In this document: piece after piece, positions 31,001 through 42,400 of the stretch
How the letters are laid out: every line of letters starts with the position of its first letter
Position numbering within the stretch: position 1 is the stretch's first letter
Source: an uncultured Bacteroidales bacterium
Lineage (GTDB): Bacteria; Bacteroidota; Bacteroidia; Bacteroidales; Bacteroidaceae
Assembly (NCBI GenBank): GCA_902800925.1
Contig: CADCGD010000026.1
Location: 1-47,935, forward strand
Length of the DNA: 47,935 nt
Direction: 5' to 3'
Position numbers and translations under genes: made by a program
The notes under the pieces: model-generated
Database searches by the model: none
The model's input: only the letters and a program-made list of their open reading frames with translations
What the model was told of the DNA's origin: nothing

Positions 31001-34000
31001 ATGAAACGAATACTGTTTACCCTATTGGCAGCGTCAACACTCGCCACGGCTCATGCCGACGACCTCGTCATCAACGAAGTGATGGCATCGAATGCCGGTG
31101 TCGTGATGAGTCCTGCCACCAACTTCGACAGTTGGATAGAGCTATACAACCCCAATACGACAGCCATCAACCTGGCGGGTATGTACCTCAGCGATGATGG
31201 CGGCAATCTGACTCGCTGGAAGATGCCCAGCAACATGGGGAGTGTTCCTGCCAAGGGATTCAAGGTCGTTTGGCTGGGGTCTGATGATATCAAAAGCGAC
31301 CAGGCCCCCTTTAAGCTTGACTGCGATGGCGGCACCATCTATCTAAGCAATAAAAGCGGGCAACTCATTACCAGCGTAACCTATCCTCAGGCGTATAGCC
31401 GTACGGCATGGGCTCGTACGACTGACGGCAACAACGAATGGAACTGGACGGCTGATGCCACTCCTGGAGCCACCAATGCCACAGCGACCTTTGCCTCACA
31501 GAGACTTAATGCACCTGTAGTCAGTGTAGGCAGTCAGCTTATCAACGAACAGATATCTTTCCATGTGGACATACCAGAGGGTGCTACGCTGATGTACACT
31601 ACCGACTGTAGCGTACCCACCTCAACTGTCGCCTCAGGAAGTTGCAAGAAGAGTAAGACAGGAAACTTCACCGTGTCGCAGACAGCAAACTATGTATTCC
31701 GCCTCTTCAAAGAAGGGTATCTGCCCAGTGTCCCTGTCACGCGCAGTTTTATCAAGACAAGCAATAACTACACCATCCCCATCATCTCTATCGTTGGCGA
31801 TGAGCGTTACTTCACCGATAACACGTGGGGTATCGACGTGAAGGGTACCAATGGTATTACGGGCAACGGCAGTGACGAGCCCGTCAACTGGAACCAGCCA
31901 TGGGACCGTCCTGTCAACTTCAGCTATATCAGTCCTACGGAGGGCATGCTCTTCAACCAGGATGTCAACATCGCTGTATCAGGCGGTTGGACGCGAACAG
32001 CGAATCCACGTTCCATGAAACTCAAGTCCAACAAGGTATTCGATGGGCAGAACCGTTTCGACTATGTCTTCTTCCCACAGAAACCCTATATCCGCAGTAA
32101 GACGCTACTGGTACGCAACGGCGGTAACGATGTCTGGTCTGGTTCACGCTTCATGGACCCTGCCCTGCAAACGATCATCCAGCGTTCAGGCATCGACATC
32201 GACGTACAAAGCTTTGTGCAGGTGGCAGAATATGTCAATGGGCGTTTCAAGGGGGTACTGAACCTACGTGAGCCCAATAACGACAAGTTCGTCTATGCGA
32301 ATTTTGGCTATGACGACGAAGAAATCGACATGTTTGAGAACAGCACCTTTACCAACGGTACCGATGAAGCGTACAACCACCTGGTGGAACTGAGCGAGAA
32401 CATCAATCAGGCTGGCGTCTATGACGAGGTGAAGACACTGCTCGACATCGATGAGTTTACCAACTATATGGCTGCCGAACTATATCTTGGCAATGACGAC
32501 TGGCCCGATAATAACGTCAAGGGCTACCGCAGCCAGGCCGACGGACGCTTCCGTTTTGTCTTGTTTGATCTCGACTATGCTTTTAACGCATGGGATCACC
32601 GCCTATCCTCACTCGACAACTATAGTCATGTAAAGATGGTCAAGCTGTTCAAGAACCTGCTGAAGCACGATGAATATCGCAAGAAGTTCATAGATACCTT
32701 CTGCATCATGGCAGGAAGCGTCTTCGAGAAACATCGTGCCACAGCTATCATCAATGAGCTGGCCGATGCCATGCGCCCCATGTCACAGTATGATAATATG
32801 TCGCCAGACAACAGCGCGAATAAGATCAAGAACAAGCTGGAGACACGCTCGGAAGACCTGACGACCCAGTTGCAGCAATACTCACCCATGCAACTTAGCG
32901 GCGTGAAGAAACACAGCGTACAGTTTGCTGCCGACGTGGACGATGCAACCATCAGTATCAACGGCATCAAGGTGCCCTATGCCTCATTCAACGGCAAGCT
33001 CTTCGCTCCTGTACAGTTAGAGGCTAAGGCTCCTGCTGGCTACACCTTCGACGGATGGAAGAAATCCTCTGGGGCTCTTGTCCAAGTCTTTGGCATGAAC
33101 GACACATGGAAATACTACGACAGCGGTGAGGCTGCTGCCAACTGGCAGGCCGTCAATTTCAGCGATACCTCCTGGAAATCGGGAACAGCACCGCTGGGCT
33201 ATAAGATGAACGGTGTGAACACTACCGTCAGCTATGGTTCTGATGCCAATTACAAGAACCCCACAACCTATTTCCGTAAGTCATTCACACTGAAAAGCGC
33301 TCCAGCTGCTACGGATCAATTCCAACTGAACTATAAGGTGGATGACGGATGTGTGGTATGGGTCAACGGTCAGGAGGCCGGACGCATCAACATGAATCAG
33401 GGTACCGTCAACTACGACACATTCTCAAAGACCTATGCTGCTGATGAACCTTTCACAGGTACCCTTGACTTGAATCCATCACTGTTCAGGAAAGGTAAAA
33501 ACGTTATTGCCGTGGAAGTTCACAACACCAGCTACACCTCTGGTGACTTGTTCTGGGCTGGCGAACTGGAGACATCGGTTGGCGCCAGCAGCGACGAAGA
33601 CATCCTGACGGATGCCGTCATTGACGTAACAGACAGCAACATCAGTCTGACTGCACTATTCACCCCACTATCCACTGAGCAACGCGCTGCTGAGGGGCTT
33701 ACTCCCGTACGCATCAACGAGGTGAGTGCTGCCAACGACATCTATGTCAATGAATTCTTCAAGCGCAACGACTGGGTAGAGCTGTACAACACTACTGACC
33801 AGCCCATCGATGTAGAAGGTATGTACCTAAGTGACAACCTGAATAAGCCCAAGAAGTATCAGATTAGCAAGTCGAATACGCAGACGAGCACCATCATCCC
33901 TGCTCATGGATATCTTGTCGTATGGTGTGACAAGCTAGATCCACAGTCTCAGCTGCACGCTTCGTTCAAACTGGACGCCGATGGTGGCGACATGCTGCTG

Positions 34001-34312
34001 ACAGCTGCTGACGAGAGCTGGAGCGATCATCTCGTCTATACATTGATGAAAACAGACGAGACCGTGGGTCGCTATCCAGACGGCAGTCAACAGGTATTCA
34101 CCATGAATATCCCGACCATTGCCAAGAGCAACGTTTATAGCAGTTACGTGACGGAGATAGAGCAACCAGAAATTCAGACAGGCATTGCAGACATTCCTAT
34201 GGAAAGTCGTCAGCAGTCGCAACAGATATACAATCTGAATGGTCAGGCCGTGCAGGGCGCTTTGGCTCCAGGTATCTATATTAAGAACGGACGTAAATTC
34301 ATCATTAAATAA
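31001..34312 (+). CDS. Secreted CotH-kinase-like protein with two lamin-tail domains
   Basis: 1103 residues. A signal peptide (about 1-19) is followed by lamin-tail domain 1 (about 20-130, LVINEVMASNAG, FDSWIELYNPN, INLAGMYLSDD). A beta region leads to a CotH-like domain (about 255-570), which contains AAELYLGNDDWPDNNVKGY and FRFVLFDLDYAFNAW, matching the acidic CotH core. A galactose-binding-like jelly roll (about 698-875) and lamin-tail domain 2 (about 905-1040, INEVSAANDIYV, DWVELYNTTD, VEGMYLSDN) follow. The end (YNLNGQAVQG, APGIYIKNGRK) is a T9SS-type tail. CotH proteins can phosphorylate proteins in spores; in Bacteroidetes their substrate is unknown. Confidence 0.88.
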   Translation: MKRILFTLLAASTLATAHADDLVINEVMASNAGVVMSPATNFDSWIELYNPNTTAINLAGMYLSDDGGNLTRWKMPSNMGSVPAKGFKVVWLGSDDIKSDQAPFKLDCDGGTIYLSNKSGQLITSVTYPQAYSRTAWARTTDGNNEWNWTADATPGATNATATFASQRLNAPVVSVGSQLINEQISFHVDIPEGATLMYTTDCSVPTSTVASGSCKKSKTGNFTVSQTANYVFRLFKEGYLPSVPVTRSFIKTSNNYTIPIISIVGDERYFTDNTWGIDVKGTNGITGNGSDEPVNWNQPWDRPVNFSYISPTEGMLFNQDVNIAVSGGWTRTANPRSMKLKSNKVFDGQNRFDYVFFPQKPYIRSKTLLVRNGGNDVWSGSRFMDPALQTIIQRSGIDIDVQSFVQVAEYVNGRFKGVLNLREPNNDKFVYANFGYDDEEIDMFENSTFTNGTDEAYNHLVELSENINQAGVYDEVKTLLDIDEFTNYMAAELYLGNDDWPDNNVKGYRSQADGRFRFVLFDLDYAFNAWDHRLSSLDNYSHVKMVKLFKNLLKHDEYRKKFIDTFCIMAGSVFEKHRATAIINELADAMRPMSQYDNMSPDNSANKIKNKLETRSEDLTTQLQQYSPMQLSGVKKHSVQFAADVDDATISINGIKVPYASFNGKLFAPVQLEAKAPAGYTFDGWKKSSGALVQVFGMNDTWKYYDSGEAAANWQAVNFSDTSWKSGTAPLGYKMNGVNTTVSYGSDANYKNPTTYFRKSFTLKSAPAATDQFQLNYKVDDGCVVWVNGQEAGRINMNQGTVNYDTFSKTYAADEPFTGTLDLNPSLFRKGKNVIAVEVHNTSYTSGDLFWAGELETSVGASSDEDILTDAVIDVTDSNISLTALFTPLSTEQRAAEGLTPVRINEVSAANDIYVNEFFKRNDWVELYNTTDQPIDVEGMYLSDNLNKPKKYQISKSNTQTSTIIPAHGYLVVWCDKLDPQSQLHASFKLDADGGDMLLTAADESWSDHLVYTLMKTDETVGRYPDGSQQVFTMNIPTIAKSNVYSSYVTEIEQPEIQTGIADIPMESRQQSQQIYNLNGQAVQGALAPGIYIKNGRKFIIK

Positions 34313-34330
34313 TAAACAACACGATAGTTA

Positions 34331-36448
34331 ATGAAAAAGATTTTTATTAGTTTATTGGCTGCATTAGCCATGACAACAGCACACGCCGACGAGGGTATGT
34401 GGACACTCTACAACCTGCCGGATGCTGTCTTTCAACAGATGCAGCAGTATGGTTTCCAGCTGTCAAAAGAACAACTGTACCAGACAGATAACGCTGTCAC
34501 GAAAGCCGTCGTCAATTTCGGAGGCTTCTGTTCAGGCGTCGTCGTATCACCCGATGGACTGGTGTTTACCAACCACCACTGTGGCTTCGACGCCATCCGC
34601 GAGCACTCTACTGTGGAGCACGACTACCTGCTGAATGGCTTCTATGCTAAGAGCTTTGCCGAGGAACTTCCCAACGAGGACCTGTTTGTCAGCTTCATGA
34701 TAGAACAGAAGGACGTGACAGACGAGTTGAACAAACTGGGTATGGACAAGCTGAAACTGAAAGACGTGGAAGAATTCGTTGATTCCATCGAGAACGCGTG
34801 GCAGAAGGACATCCGTGCAAAGGACTCTACCCTGCGTGTAGAGGTGAAGCCGTTCTATGAGGGCAACAAGTACTACATGACGACCTACCGCGACTTCAAC
34901 GATGTGCGCCTGGTGTTCACCGTTCCCAAGTCGATGGGTAAGTTTGGTGGTGAGACAGACAACTGGATGTGGCCCCGCCAGACCTGCGACTACTCCGTAT
35001 TCCGCATCTATGCCGACCCGAAGACCAACGGTCCTGCCAACTATTCGAAGGACAACGTACCCTATCACCCGCAGTCGTGGGCTCCCGTCTGCATGGATGG
35101 CTACAAGCCTGGCGACTTCTGCATGATTATGGGTTATCCGGGCAGCACCAGCCGCTACCTATCGAGCTACGGTATCCAGGAGCGTCGCGACGCCGCCAAT
35201 GCACCACGTGCCCAGGTGCGTGACATCAAACAGAAGATTATGTTGCGCCACATGCGTGCCGACGAGGCTATCCGCATCATGTACGACTCAAAATATGCAC
35301 AGTCCAGCAACTACTGGAAGAACTCACTGGGCATGAACAAGTGTATTGACAGCACGGGACTGATTCAGCAGAAGCGTGACTTCGAGGCTCGCATCCGCCA
35401 GTGGCAGGACACCGCTAAGAATACAGGAATCGAGAAGGTGGACTTTGACAAGATGGCCAAGCTGTACCAGAAGCGTCAGGGTTTGACGCGTATCCGCACG
35501 TTGTTCACAGAGACCTTCTTTGCACAGGAACAGTTGAGCTTGCGTGCCTGGCGCCTGAGCTGGGGCATGCCTGTAAAGGGGCCTGAGAACAAGCCCAAGA
35601 AACAATACCATGAGTTCAACGACAACAGCTCGGAGTGGGACAAGGCCACCGACTGCGAGATACTGGCAGCTCTCATCAAGAACTACCGCGAACAGGTGAC
35701 GGATGCTGAGTGGCTACCCGACCTGTACAAGACCATCGACGAGAAGTTCCATGGTGACTGCGAGGCGTATGTCAATGCCCTCTACAACAAGTCGATACTG
35801 ATGCAGGGCAAGCCTATCTACTTCAACAAGAAGAGCTACAAGAAAGACCTGGGCGTGCAATATAGTATTGACCTGTCGGACTTCGTAGCCAAACTGAATG
35901 AGGCCCGTCGCTCGCTGAACGAGGAGATTAACGAACAGGAGAAGCTGCTATGTGCCGCCGTATTGCGCATGGAGATGGATATGCCTAACTACTCGGATGC
36001 CAACTTCACCTTGCGTATGACCTACGGACAGATTGGCGAATACACACTGGGCGGGAAACCCTCTGGCTACTACACCACGGCCCGTTCGCTGTGGGACAAG
36101 ATGCAGCTGGCCGACCAGAACTTCGAATACTTTGCCGAGCCCGTCATGCATGAGCTGATGGCACAGAAGGACTTCGGCAAGTATACAGACCCGCTGACTG
36201 GCACCATGCAGCTCTGCTTCCTCTCGAACAACGACATCACGGGTGGAAACAGTGGCTCACCCATCTTCAATGGTAAGGGTGAACTGCTGGGACTGGCCTT
36301 CGACGGCAACTGGGACTCGCTGGCCAGCGACATCTTCTTCGACCGCCAGCTGGCACGTACCATCAATGTCGATGTGCGCTACATGCTGTTCATGATGGAC
36401 CAGTGGGGCCATGCCGACCGACTCCTCCAGGAGATCAATGCGAAATGA
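34331..36448 (+). CDS. dpp7: S46 dipeptidyl peptidase, DPP7 type
   Basis: A 705-residue exported serine peptidase that removes dipeptides from peptide N termini, feeding amino-acid fermentation. The signal peptide is about 1-19. The catalytic His lies in FTNHHCG (82-84) and the catalytic Ser in GGNSGSP (Ser641). The S1 determinant is Gly659 in FDGNW. In the family DPP7 enzymes have Gly here and prefer hydrophobic P1 residues, whereas DPP11 has Arg (FDRNW) and prefers acidic ones. The start is 18 nt after the CotH-like gene and the stop 29 nt before the giant gene. A second copy of its last 31 codons survives at 47063-47158. Confidence 0.93.
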   Translation: MKKIFISLLAALAMTTAHADEGMWTLYNLPDAVFQQMQQYGFQLSKEQLYQTDNAVTKAVVNFGGFCSGVVVSPDGLVFTNHHCGFDAIREHSTVEHDYLLNGFYAKSFAEELPNEDLFVSFMIEQKDVTDELNKLGMDKLKLKDVEEFVDSIENAWQKDIRAKDSTLRVEVKPFYEGNKYYMTTYRDFNDVRLVFTVPKSMGKFGGETDNWMWPRQTCDYSVFRIYADPKTNGPANYSKDNVPYHPQSWAPVCMDGYKPGDFCMIMGYPGSTSRYLSSYGIQERRDAANAPRAQVRDIKQKIMLRHMRADEAIRIMYDSKYAQSSNYWKNSLGMNKCIDSTGLIQQKRDFEARIRQWQDTAKNTGIEKVDFDKMAKLYQKRQGLTRIRTLFTETFFAQEQLSLRAWRLSWGMPVKGPENKPKKQYHEFNDNSSEWDKATDCEILAALIKNYREQVTDAEWLPDLYKTIDEKFHGDCEAYVNALYNKSILMQGKPIYFNKKSYKKDLGVQYSIDLSDFVAKLNEARRSLNEEINEQEKLLCAAVLRMEMDMPNYSDANFTLRMTYGQIGEYTLGGKPSGYYTTARSLWDKMQLADQNFEYFAEPVMHELMAQKDFGKYTDPLTGTMQLCFLSNNDITGGNSGSPIFNGKGELLGLAFDGNWDSLASDIFFDRQLARTINVDVRYMLFMMDQWGHADRLLQEINAK

Positions 36449-36477
36449 TAATAAACAACTAAATACCCTGAGAAAAC

Positions 36478-39400
36478 ATGAAAATTACTAGAGTGACAAT
36501 ACTGGCCGGACTATTGTTCTTGCTGCCACAAGGTCTGTGGGCTGGTTGGACGGAGTTCTTTACCGACGTGATGGTGGCTGGCGGCAGCAAGTCAGTACGC
36601 AACCAAGAGGGATGGAAGAGCTACGACCGTGACCTGAACGATGGAGCAGGTGGTGACTACATCTACCTGCTCTACAAGCAGGCCACGACAGAGACACCCT
36701 CGCAGGGATTCATCACTGACCTGAAGGTGGTGCACGGCAGTTACCAGGAAAAGTTCACCGACGGTGACGGTGTGGAATGGATTCTCGCACCCTATACGGG
36801 CGGCGACCACTTCAAAGGTATGAAGGGTGACTTGAACAGTAATGCTGGCGGTGCCTCCATCCACCTGTTCTACACCCGGCACGAGTTTGCCGACCACCGT
36901 GTCGTCACCAGTGTGTATTTTAACTCGACCTCAGTGGGTTCCGTGGGCGATGACCTGAACCGAGGGGCTGGTGGCGACGACATCTATATGCATGTGCGCT
37001 ACTCCAACAAGGGTGAAGGACTGTTCGACACACCGAGCGAGGCCTTTACCTACAATACAAGTGCGCGCGGTTGTATGCACTTCAAACTGCTCACCAGCGA
37101 TTACGACCCCTTCCGCACGTTGCATGAAGCGGTCTATAGTCTCAAGGACGCTGATGGCAAGAAGATTGAGATCTTCAAGATTGACGAGGAGTACAGTTCC
37201 AATACACTCGACTATGTCCGTGCATACTTCCAGAGCATGCAGTCAGAGGAGTCGGTACTCTTCCTGACCAATTCACAGCAGTACTCTCCGAAGCTCTGCC
37301 TCGTCACCGGTAACGAGAAGCAGCATCTCTACTTCTACCGCAACGACGGCAAGGGACGCACGTCAGGCAACGGCTATGCCGAACTGGACTGGTACTATCC
37401 GTCATCAGTGGCAGGCAAGAAGTATATGCTGACCGTCAGTGGAAAACTGTACTACGACGGAGGACACTATGAGGACTACACCCGCGACATCGGCAATATC
37501 GAGTTCGACGAGATTGCCTTTGAGGCCTACGATGCCGTCATCGGCACCGACCCCGGCGAGGAGGGCAAGATCAAGATACCGTGTGTCAGCGACCATGCCA
37601 TCAGCTGGCTGCAAGCCATCTATACCGGCAGCGACAACCAAGAGAACAAGATGGCCAAGGTTACCCTGAAAGACAATAACTATGCGGGCTTCGTGCTGCT
37701 GCCGGCTAACGACACCCACAAGAAGGTGGTCATCAATGCGGGCATCGTCATGGCCACATGGGACAAGGACAAGTTGGGCAATCCCGACTGGCCTACCAGC
37801 AACAGCAATACCGTCTCCATCACCCTGAACGACGTGCCCATGATGCACGACAGCCGCAACCTCACAGCGACAGTGGACCAGCAAGGGGCCGTCATTCTCA
37901 ACTGGAAAATCAGCGACCTCAAATACCCTGACATTCTCGACGGCGACCAATTCCTTATCCAGCGTTCCCTGCCAGGCTTGGAAGACGACTTCAGGGACAT
38001 CGGTTCTATCATGGTGGATGTCGACCAGGAGAGTTACTCGTTCAAAGACTCCCTGCTCGTCTCGTCGCTCACCAAGGACTATATCGACGCCAGCTCCGGA
38101 AAGCCGAAAGTGATGTACAGAGTCCTGCGCGCCTCCACGCAGCAACTGTGGGGTGTTACTAATAATCCGACGCTGAACAACATCTCGCCCGTATTCCAAA
38201 AGCTGGCACTGTTGCACCCCATACAAGCTACTGCCGACTGGAGTAACCGCAACGAGTCGAAGATTCTCATCAAGTGGAACTACGCGAAAGATGAGCAACA
38301 ATACAACTTTGTCTGGGACGAGCGTGCTGAGATGCGCCTGGAGATAGACATGACCAACCGCGAAGGCAAGAGCCTCGGCAAGACGTCGACCGTACTGACT
38401 GCCGAACAGATTGCAGCAGGACAGCTGGAGACGGTGCTGCACCGCTCGTGTACGAAATACCACCCCAGAATCGTGGTCAATGCCAAAGAGTCACCGCTGC
38501 CGATAGTGGGCTACGACTTCACTAATGTGGAGACGCCAGTTGACGCGTTCTTCTACGAGAACAACGGCCATATCAACAAGAGCTCACTGTCGGCCGCGAC
38601 GCATCAGAGCTCTGTAGTACTGACGTGGACCACGGACGGCGGAGCCATCGACTACTTCATCGTCAAACGCCGAGACCAGGCAAAGGCAAAGGATGCGTGG
38701 GAGACCGTAGCCACTCAGATTACTGACACGCAGTATGAGGACAAGACCACCGCACCACGTCACAAGTACGACTACTGCGTGCTGGCGGCCAACAACTGCG
38801 AGGGCATGGACTATCAGAGCACGGACACCATTCCCGGCCAGTGCAGCGAGAAAGGTACCATAGCAGGCTTTGTGCGCTTCCCCGATGGTTCGGGCATTCC
38901 GGGCATCACGGTGAACATCAGTTCCACAGACGGCAGCATCCAGGAAACGGCTGAGACCGACGAGAGCGGCTACTTCCGCAAGGAGGGTCTGCCCTACTGG
39001 GGCGAGAGCTTCTCAGGAGCCTACCGTCTGGCACCCAACCTGAAAGGCTATTCTGAGCAGAAGATCATCACCTTCGGCACTAAGCCCGGCACCAACCTCA
39101 TCAACAACGTGGTGTTCTACGTAGAGAACAGCGTGCGCTTTGCAGGTTTTGTGCTCTACAACGGCACCAGCATCCCCGTACAGGACGTGTCGTTCTTGGT
39201 CGATGGACGCGAGGTACGTACCGCTTCCGGCAAGGTGACAACCGACTTCGAGGGTAAATTTTCCTTCCGCATGCTGCCTGGCAAGCATACTATCCAGGCC
39301 GCCAAGGATGGGCATACCTTCTATCAGGAAGGATTCTACTACGAGGGCAACAATACCTCGGAGAAGGAGCACGACTTCACCATCGACAAGGCGGGCGTAT

Positions 39401-42400
39401 ACTTCTACGACGACACGCGCGTAAAACTCATCGGACGTGTGGCCGGTGGTAAGGACCAGGAGGCCTTCCCGCTGGACAACTCGCTGTCACGCAATAACCT
39501 GGGTGACGACCTGAGGCTGGTATTCACCTTGGAGGGCGACCGTGCCTCGCGACTGGTCTGGGACATCCAGGACACCCAGCGCAAGGAGAACGACGAGGAA
39601 TTCCCACACCAGAGCCACGACGGCAAGGATTACAAGACGACGGTCCACACCACCATCTCACGAAAAGTGGTAACGCCCGACGTACGTACGGGTGAGTACG
39701 TGGTTTACCTGCCACCCGTCAAGTGGAAGATTGAGCAGATTACCGCCCGCGGCTATGCTACCCTCTTCCAGGACGGACATACCAGCGACGTCATCGACCT
39801 GACCGACTCGCTGACGCTCCATACCGATGTGGTGAAAGGCAAGTGGCGCACCACCAACGGCGAAGACCTCACACAGGTAGAGGTGAAGTACCACGCCAAG
39901 TATAACCGTATCTACCACGCGCCCGTCAACATCGGCTACAAGCAGATAGGTTACGACACATTCGACTATCTGGGCAACCGCTACTATACCGCTAAGGGAC
40001 TCGATGGCACATCCACGAAGGTAGAACTAGTACGTCCCGTGCGCAAGAAGGGCTGGCCCGTGGGCGTCAGGGATTCCATGCGTGCCGACTACACCTTCGG
40101 ATATCCCGTCTTCAACATCGAGCGTACCTATCCGCTTCGCATCTCTGCCACCGAGCGCTACTACTATAACAACAACCAGCAGAGCGACACCATCGACGTG
40201 GTACGTCTATCGGGTGGACGTGTCACCATCCAGAACGGTTTCGTCAGCAGCACACACTGCGACGTCATCGAACTGGACAGCGTGGGTGAATATACCTACC
40301 AACTGGCAGCTAAGCAGATTCCTTATCTGATAACAGGCAAGCAGGCGCTGCGCACGGTGACCATGACACTGGAGATGGACGGCACACACTACGAGGCTGA
40401 CCCCCTACGCGCGTACATCTTGAATATCGCACCAATGTCAACGGCACGCGATGTAATGAGCGTGGGCAAGCCTGTTTTGGTCGACATCCTGCGCGACCCG
40501 CCAGGCTGTGGCTCCAGCGCCAAGCTGTCGAAGGGCTCTACGCTGACATCGACGTTCAACCTCACCATGAAGATGCAACGTGGTGCCACGCTGGATGTGG
40601 GTATCGGAACCGAATGGGATACCTGGGCGGGTGTAGGCGCCGGTATATGGCAAAAGGCCAACAGCGCCTTCAACGTCGACCTTGCACTGGTATGGAACAA
40701 CAACTCGGAATTGGCCTATAACTACACGATGACGGCAAATACCGACATCTCGACGAGCAGTAACCACTATGTGGTCGGTGCCGACGGTGACGTCTATATG
40801 GGACTGAACACCAACATCATCATGAAACCCGCCGTAGCCATCCGCGCCATCAACGACAGCATCTATCAGACCATGAAGGGCGCAGAGAAGGCCGGCCGAC
40901 TGCAGGTCATCGCCCAGGGCATAGACTCCCTAACGAAGAAACCGGTCTATCTGGTACGCAGTGAGACGATGGCCGTGGGTCAGGAACTGGAGTCGACCTT
41001 TGCCCACTCGCAGCAGTACATCATCAAGCAGATGCTGCCAGAGATGGAGGAGCAGTGTCGCTCGATGATGTTCATAGGTACCAAGGCCGAGGCTCAGCGT
41101 CAGGCCAATGCGACGGGCAAACCCGTCTATCTGTCGCTGCGTAAGCCCGACGACCCCTACTTTGCTGTCATGAACACCCGCAAACAACTCAACAAAGGCG
41201 ACAAGGAGTGGGAGACGTTCTACAACTACGACGATTTTGAAGCCAAGGATGGCGTCAACTATGTGGTCATCAGGCCTGCCGGAAGCACCCTTACCGATAT
41301 CGACGAGGTGATGGACTACTACCAGAGCATGATGTACTGGATAGCCATGATAGCCCAGAACGAGCGTGAGAAGCTGGAGGCCCGCACGCTGATGAAGAAC
41401 TTCGACGTCGACGGTGCCACGGGTCTGACCTATAGCGAGGAGTTCAGCAGCCAATTATCGGCTGCGGACAGTAACACCAATATCACCACAGACTTCAAGT
41501 ATGGTGCCACCTACGCAGATGCCATGGCTGGCCTGGGTATTGCCTTCAATTCCGTTGCTACCACCATCGCCAATTTCGGTCTCAGCAAATTGTTCAATGG
41601 CCTCCTCAAAAATTACTTTGACCAAGGCAACAAGAATGGAGACAACGAGCATGAAGTAACGATGACGGGTTGGAAGTGGCACTTGCGTGTTGTGCCTGTT
41701 CTGTCGGCAAACTTCACTCCGAAGTATGGCACGACGGAGAAGTTCTCCCGCAAGGAGACCTTCACCATCAGCATGGACCGTCTGAGTCATCTGAACTTCG
41801 ATGTCTATTATGCCGATACAACGATAAACCATACAGGGAAGTCTGACTGGAACGATGTCTTTGTCAACGACAAGTTTGTGGACTATGATCACGAGGTTGT
41901 TAAGCAGATTTTCAACAAAGAGAGTAATCTGCGCAACAACACCCAGCAGAAGCGCGGCTTCATTTACCGCACCCGTGCTGGTGCCACCCTGCGCACGTGG
42001 GAGGATGAGCGCCGTACGATGTTCTACAATACCGGTTCTATCCTTGATGAGCGCACCAAGAAGATGGAGAACCCCGTCATCAAGATGGACAAGCAGAGCG
42101 TAAGCGGTGTACCGTTTGGTGAACCAGCCCGTTTCAAATTGTATCTGACCAACGAGAGTGAGCAGCCCGAAGCCTACTATCCCTACTTTAGCCTCACCAT
42201 GCGCGACAACTCGAACCCCAACGGTGCCAAAATCATGATGGACGGCATGCCGTTGGCTGGCACTCAGCGCAACGTGGTAGTGCTGCCGGGACAGGTCACC
42301 GAAAAGACCATCGAGGTTTATGCCAGTGAGGCGTTCGACTATGAGAATCTGCGACTGCGCCTAGGTTCGCTGGATGATACCAATACATGGCAGGAAGCTA

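Noticed and set aside
37405-38463. 352-codon open frame on the minus strand within the giant gene
   Set aside because: The plus strand encodes a continuous 3250-residue protein with a signal peptide and recognisable domains. The antisense frame is a by-product of codon bias.
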